From Candidatus Peribacteria bacterium (GTDB taxonomy: Bacteria; Patescibacteriota; Gracilibacteria; Peribacterales; Peribacteraceae), in the NCBI GenBank assembly GCA_009691405.1, contig SICN01000001.1, forward strand, positions 1 to 64,000: DNA of 64,000 bases. Direction: 5' to 3'. A program made the translations under genes and the position numbers. Shown here piece after piece: positions 60,668 through 64,000 of this stretch (position 1 is its first letter; every line of letters begins with the position of its first letter). The notes beneath the pieces were generated by a model, which worked only from the letters and a program-made list of their open reading frames with translations, made no database searches and was not told the DNA's origin.

Positions 60668-61981
60668 ATGAGTCAAATCACGTATTCCAGACCGGATTTC
60701 TTCGATGCAGTGGCGGCATTGCCGCAGGAGCATGTTCATATCATCCTGATTGCGACGAAGCCCGATATCATCAAGCAGATTCCACTCTACAAGGAGCTGA
60801 AGACACGCGGGCACGCGGTGCTTCTTGGACACACGGGGCAACATTACGACGAAAATCTGAGCGGTGGAATGCTCAAGGAATTCGGCGTGGAACCGGATTT
60901 CAATTTGAATGTTCGCGGAAGCATGTACGAAGTGGTGAGCCGGATCATCGAGCGGTTCGGTTTTGTGGTCGGAGAGATGAAAGCAAAAAACAAAATCGTG
61001 ATTCCCTACGTGCATGGCGACACGACGACGGCGATGGCGGCAAGCAATGCGGGCTACTGTCACGGGTTTGCATCGGTGCATGTTGAGGCGGGGATACGCA
61101 CGCTCACTCCGAATTACAAGAAAGGCGATATGATGGATATTGGTGAGTGGCGAAAATTTCTCATGCAACGTAAGAACTGGGAGTGTGGCAGCCAGGAGCC
61201 GTATCCGGAGCAGTTCAATACACGCTGCAGTGAGGCTGCAACCGGTGTGCATCTTGCCCCTGTGGAACTCGATCGCGAATTCTTGGTTTCGGAAGGATAT
61301 GCAGACGATAGGATTTTTGTTGTCGGGAATTCCGTTGTGGATGCCCTTCGACTCGCTCCACTCGCTCAGGGTCTTCGACGACCAGTTTTCGAGAAATATC
61401 CGGTGCTTGAGGACGGTGACTTCGTTCGGTTTTGCATTCATCGACGGGAAAATTGTCTCTCTGAAAAACGTTTCCGTGCAATCTACGATGCGATGAAATC
61501 CCTCATCGAATCGGGTCGTACGGTTCTTCTCATCAGCATGATCCAGACCAATCTCGCCTTCGAGCGTTTCGGACTCAAGACGGAAGTCGAGGCACTTGCA
61601 AAGAAGCACAAGAACTTCATTCTCTCACCTGTATGGTCAGAGTACGGCGATGTCGTCGCGGCGATGAGCAAAGCTTCCGTCTGTGCGACCGACTCGGGTT
61701 CGATGCAGGAAGAGATGAATGCACTCTCCGTGCCGTGCGTTACCCTACGTTTCGGCTCAGACAGAAGCGAATCGGCGATCAACGGTGGTAATATTATTGC
61801 TCCGCCCGTCGATGCGAAGATGATTCAGAAGACGATCGAGTACGCATGGAATAATCAGGAGATGCGTAGCGCTAAAAAGATCTACGGAACAGGTGTCAGC
61901 AGCAAGTGCATCGATGCTGTGGAGAGTGTGCTGAAGACAGGAAATGTTTTCCGGAGTGAGGAGGAAAGGCTTCGGATGTGA
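60668..61981 (+). CDS. UDP-GlcNAc 2-epimerase-like protein with an insert
   Basis: A 437-aa paralogue of wecB: HTGQHYDENLSGG, YVHGDTTTAMAA, VHVEAGIRTL, FCIHRRENC and TDSGSMQEEMN. After the VEAGIRTL motif, where typical enzymes have MPEE.NR, it carries about 40 extra residues with PYPEQFNTR. This may change substrate choice. TACAAT (60652-60657) ends 10 bases before the ATG at 60668; a GTG at 60629 is less likely. Confidence 0.82.
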   Translation: MSQITYSRPDFFDAVAALPQEHVHIILIATKPDIIKQIPLYKELKTRGHAVLLGHTGQHYDENLSGGMLKEFGVEPDFNLNVRGSMYEVVSRIIERFGFVVGEMKAKNKIVIPYVHGDTTTAMAASNAGYCHGFASVHVEAGIRTLTPNYKKGDMMDIGEWRKFLMQRKNWECGSQEPYPEQFNTRCSEAATGVHLAPVELDREFLVSEGYADDRIFVVGNSVVDALRLAPLAQGLRRPVFEKYPVLEDGDFVRFCIHRRENCLSEKRFRAIYDAMKSLIESGRTVLLISMIQTNLAFERFGLKTEVEALAKKHKNFILSPVWSEYGDVVAAMSKASVCATDSGSMQEEMNALSVPCVTLRFGSDRSESAINGGNIIAPPVDAKMIQKTIEYAWNNQEMRSAKKIYGTGVSSKCIDAVESVLKTGNVFRSEEERLRM

Positions 61982-61995
61982 TACACTTCGCCGCT

Positions 61996-62363
61996 ATGGA
62001 GCAGATCTCCGGTCAGCCATCGGTTATCGATTTCGATAGATTGCTTGAAGAAATGCGAGACATGGACGATCGAAACCGATTAGGGAATTGTTGTCGGGTG
62101 ACGGACCATCCGAGGAGGAATTGACCGACATGGTTGATCGTTCGCGTGCGTTTGCAACGTCGGCGGAGCACACATCGAATATTGCGCTTCTGCAGCAGAT
62201 TGCCAGAGTCCGCGTGCTTGCCAACACGTTGGGAATCAGAGCACTTCTTCTCGAGATGTTCAGAGATGACAATGATCGCGGTCGAGACGACGAGAATCCT
62301 TTCCCGATGCGACCGAATCATCCGCGCGGCGTTCGTAGTCTTTTCCCTGTGCTTGCGGCGTGA
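61996..62363 (+). pseudogene. Small acidic helical protein gene broken by a frameshift
   Basis: TACACT (61982-61987) leads to an ATG at 61996 and the frame MEQISGQPSVIDFDRLLEEM up to about codon 30, then stops. From about 62085 the coding pattern continues in another frame (ELLSGDGPSEEELTDMVDRS) to 62363. One missing base near 62080-62086 would restore a protein of about 122 aa. It is either a recent mutation or a sequencing error. No family is recognised. Confidence 0.55.
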
Positions 62364-62391
62364 GTTCTCACTCCGTTGTACACTGCTGAGC

Positions 62392-63879
62392 ATGACCTTT
62401 CAGCACACTCGTGAACGGCTCACGCTTTTGCTTCTTGCACTGCTGCCATTTCATGCTTTTTTAGTGACGGTTTTGACTCGGGTGATCGCAGGACCGGGTC
62501 ATGCACCGCTTCCCGAACTCGCGGTGTGGAAAGAGGCGATTCTTGGATTGATTCTCATCCTTGCATTCGTAGAACTTGTGAAGAAACGAACGATACCGGT
62601 CGCAGATGTCATCGATTGCATCATCCTTTCGCTTGGTTTTGTTGCATTGGCACTTCGGCTGATGCATCACCAATCGGCAACAGTGTTTGCGTTCGGTTTT
62701 AAGTACGACTTGCTTCCACTCATTGCTTTCATCCTCCTCCGCCGAGTCAACTGGTCTGACGAATTCCACACAACGCTTCTTCGACTGCTGCTCCTGGTCG
62801 GTTGCATTGTCGCAGCGTACGGCATCGTTGCCGAATTTCTCCCGCTCCGATTTTTCGTCTGGCTTGGCTACTCCGATCTGCATTCTCTATACGTCGCAAA
62901 CGGTCCGCTTGCAGCATTTCAGGAACTTGAAGGCGGGATGATGCGACGAGCGCAGAGCAGTATGAGCGGGCCGAATCAGTTGGGGCTTTGGCTGTTGATT
63001 CCTCTTGGGGTGTTGCTTGGAGGAAAGAATGTCGGAGAAGAAATGAGCGGGAAACGCATAGCAATCGGTGTGTTGTTGCTTTTGGCACTGATGCTCAGTT
63101 TTTCCCGTGCTGCCTGGATCGCAGCAGCGGTGATGATCATCTTTGCATTCGCCAGATCAACGAGTGCTCTGCATTGTCGTAAACTTTACGTCGTGATTCT
63201 TGGGTTCTTGGCATGCTTCGGCATTGCAGTCACTCTTCTGTTTCCATCAGTTTTTTTCCGCTTCCAGTCTTCATCCGATCACATCCGAAAACCCGTCGAA
63301 GCAATCAGGATAATGATGGATCATCCATTCGGTCTCGGTCTCGGTACGGCAGGACCCGCGAGCAATCGTTTTAGTGATACGTGCGTGAAACTTCCGAAAG
63401 ATTCCGACTGGTCGTGGGCAAAGGATCGGCAGGATCTCTGCGTGTTTGTCGATGGCAATCAAGTCCAGCCTTCGCTCCCGTCGGGGGAGCTACGGCCGGC
63501 AGGCCAGCCTTCCGCCCGTGCGTGCTCCTGTCCGCTTCTCACCGAGAACTGGTATCTGCAGATTGGCGTCGAGCTCGGATGGATTGGATTGATTCTGAGC
63601 TTGTTGTTGCCAATTTTTATCTTGAGACAATTGATAATTGAAAATGGAAAATTGAAAATAAATGTGGAATTATCAATTATCAATTATCAATTATCAATTT
63701 TTCTGGGTCTCTCTCTTGCTGCTCTCTTTTTACATGCATTCGAGGACAGCGCGGTTGCGTACACGGTTTGGGTGCTGCTTGCGTCTGCTTTTGCTACACT
63801 TCACCCATGTCATCGCCTTCTCAGCCGATCGCAGGGTCCATCGTCATCCTCGACTTCGGCGGACAGTACGCGCATCTGA
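62392..63879 (+). CDS. O-antigen ligase/polymerase-like membrane protein
   Basis: A 495-aa polytopic protein with about eleven helices. The large external loop holds SMSGPNQLGLWL before it, DHPFGLGLGTAG, and TENWYLQIGVELGW, the Wzy_C/O-antigen ligase pattern. It would polymerise or transfer undecaprenyl-linked glycans. The loop includes NQVQPSLPSGELRPAGQ and, after the next helix, LIIENGKLKINVE and LSIINYQLSI, both encoded by repeats. TACACT ends 7 bases before the ATG. The last 24 codons overlap guaA in another frame. Confidence 0.82.
   Translation: MTFQHTRERLTLLLLALLPFHAFLVTVLTRVIAGPGHAPLPELAVWKEAILGLILILAFVELVKKRTIPVADVIDCIILSLGFVALALRLMHHQSATVFAFGFKYDLLPLIAFILLRRVNWSDEFHTTLLRLLLLVGCIVAAYGIVAEFLPLRFFVWLGYSDLHSLYVANGPLAAFQELEGGMMRRAQSSMSGPNQLGLWLLIPLGVLLGGKNVGEEMSGKRIAIGVLLLLALMLSFSRAAWIAAAVMIIFAFARSTSALHCRKLYVVILGFLACFGIAVTLLFPSVFFRFQSSSDHIRKPVEAIRIMMDHPFGLGLGTAGPASNRFSDTCVKLPKDSDWSWAKDRQDLCVFVDGNQVQPSLPSGELRPAGQPSARACSCPLLTENWYLQIGVELGWIGLILSLLLPIFILRQLIIENGKLKINVELSIINYQLSIFLGLSLAALFLHAFEDSAVAYTVWVLLASAFATLHPCHRLLSRSQGPSSSSTSADSTRI
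63467..63510. repeat. In-frame palindromic repeat inside the O-antigen ligase gene
   Basis: GCTCCC (63474-63479) and GGGAGC (63485-63490) form a stem in CAGCCTTCG...TACGGCCGGCAGGCC, a relative of the FAKATADK-type repeat. It falls in the large external loop. Confidence 0.6.
63628..63712. repeat. In-frame AT-rich repeat with four 7-base units
   Basis: Copies of AATTGAAA-like units are followed by four perfect tandem copies of AATTATC (63668-63695). The whole is read through in the ligase gene. Each unit is not a multiple of three, so a change in copy number would shift the frame. Confidence 0.65.
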
Positions 63880-64000
63880 TCGCAAGCCGAATCAGACGCT
63901 TCGGGTTCAAGGCATACATTTTGCCTTCGGAAACGAAGGCGCAGGACCTGAAAGATGTTGCAGGCATTATTCTTTCGGGTGGACCTCAGAGTGTCTATGA
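63807..64000 (+). CDS. guaA: GMP synthase, N-terminal part (cut by window end)
   Basis: The frame begins MSSPSQPIAGSIVILDFGG and continues QYAHLIASRIRRFGFKAYIL, then GIILSGGPQSVY. This is the class I glutamine amidotransferase start of GMP synthase, which aminates XMP. The catalytic cysteine lies beyond the window. The ATG at 63807 has a TGC-extended TACACT (63795-63800) 6 bases upstream, inside the end of the ligase gene. Confidence 0.92.
   Translation, partial: MSSPSQPIAGSIVILDFGGQYAHLIASRIRRFGFKAYILPSETKAQDLKDVAGIILSGGPQSVY

Noticed and set aside
62134-62391. N-terminal extension of the O-antigen ligase
   Set aside because: It overlaps the split small gene in another frame and the TACACT box; the first helix starts right after 62392.
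1-64000. CRISPR array or rRNA operon
   Set aside because: No regularly spaced direct repeats of 25-40 bases and no rRNA sequence were seen; the repeats present are palindromic, short or tandem.

Overview
The window looks like a chromosome segment of a small-genome Patescibacteria/CPR-type bacterium, most like the Peregrinibacteria/Peribacteria. That placement is inference from gene content: a large surface-polysaccharide locus mixed with a few housekeeping genes, one Xer recombinase, a mevalonate route instead of MEP, and type IV pilus-like proteins. UGA is an ordinary stop: many genes join through ATGA overlaps and prfB carries the classic in-frame CTT TGA frameshift site. Genes are tightly packed, and no stretch over 300 bases is empty of coding or RNA signals.

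Layout. 1-900: a broken BRO-N phage-type gene, tRNA-Thr(GGT) and a HTH/LAGLIDADG-like gene. 927-2605: sufU and sufS. 2692-8863: a GT-C membrane protein, a GT2, a DUF2304 protein and two GT4 enzymes. 8860-16490 (minus): one operon for the mevalonate pathway, in transcription order idi, uppS, GHMP kinase, decarboxylase, class I HMG-CoA reductase, archaeal-type HMG-CoA synthase, thiolase, and an OB-fold DUF35 domain fused to a guanylate-kinase-like domain. 16573-42177: Hcp-like protein, rmlA/rmlB, glycosyltransferases, aminotransferase, HAD/epimerase/ATP-grasp/Gfo-Idh operon, gmd/GDP-fucose synthase, wecB, UDP-sugar epimerases, ugd and a PfkB kinase. 42285-46558: ahcY, two small genes with strong promoters, tRNA-Ser(CGA), prfB. 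46625-55747: PilN/PilO-like pair, a GT2-GT4 fusion, GT4, GT-C protein, infC-rpmI-rplT, a Nif3 protein and a GT2. 55777-64000: trmD, xer, a DsbA-like lipoprotein, a GT26, gpmA, a second epimerase, an O-antigen ligase and the 5' end of guaA.

How the genes work together. The mevalonate operon runs from acetyl-CoA to undecaprenyl diphosphate, the lipid carrier needed by the surrounding glycosyltransferases, GT-C proteins and ligase. The sugar genes can supply dTDP-4-keto-6-deoxyglucose, GDP-fucose, UDP-glucuronate/galacturonate and ManNAc-type donors.

Two patterns cut across the annotation. First, more than thirty genes have a -10 box ending about 6 to 10 bases before the start codon, so most promoter-proximal messages should be leaderless. 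Second, short palindromic or low-complexity repeats of the kind found between genes also sit in frame inside coding sequences, in three GT4 enzymes at the same interdomain linker, and in trmD, the GHMP kinase and the O-antigen ligase. A REPIN-like pair of hairpins with compensating stem changes lies between the GHMP kinase and the decarboxylase.
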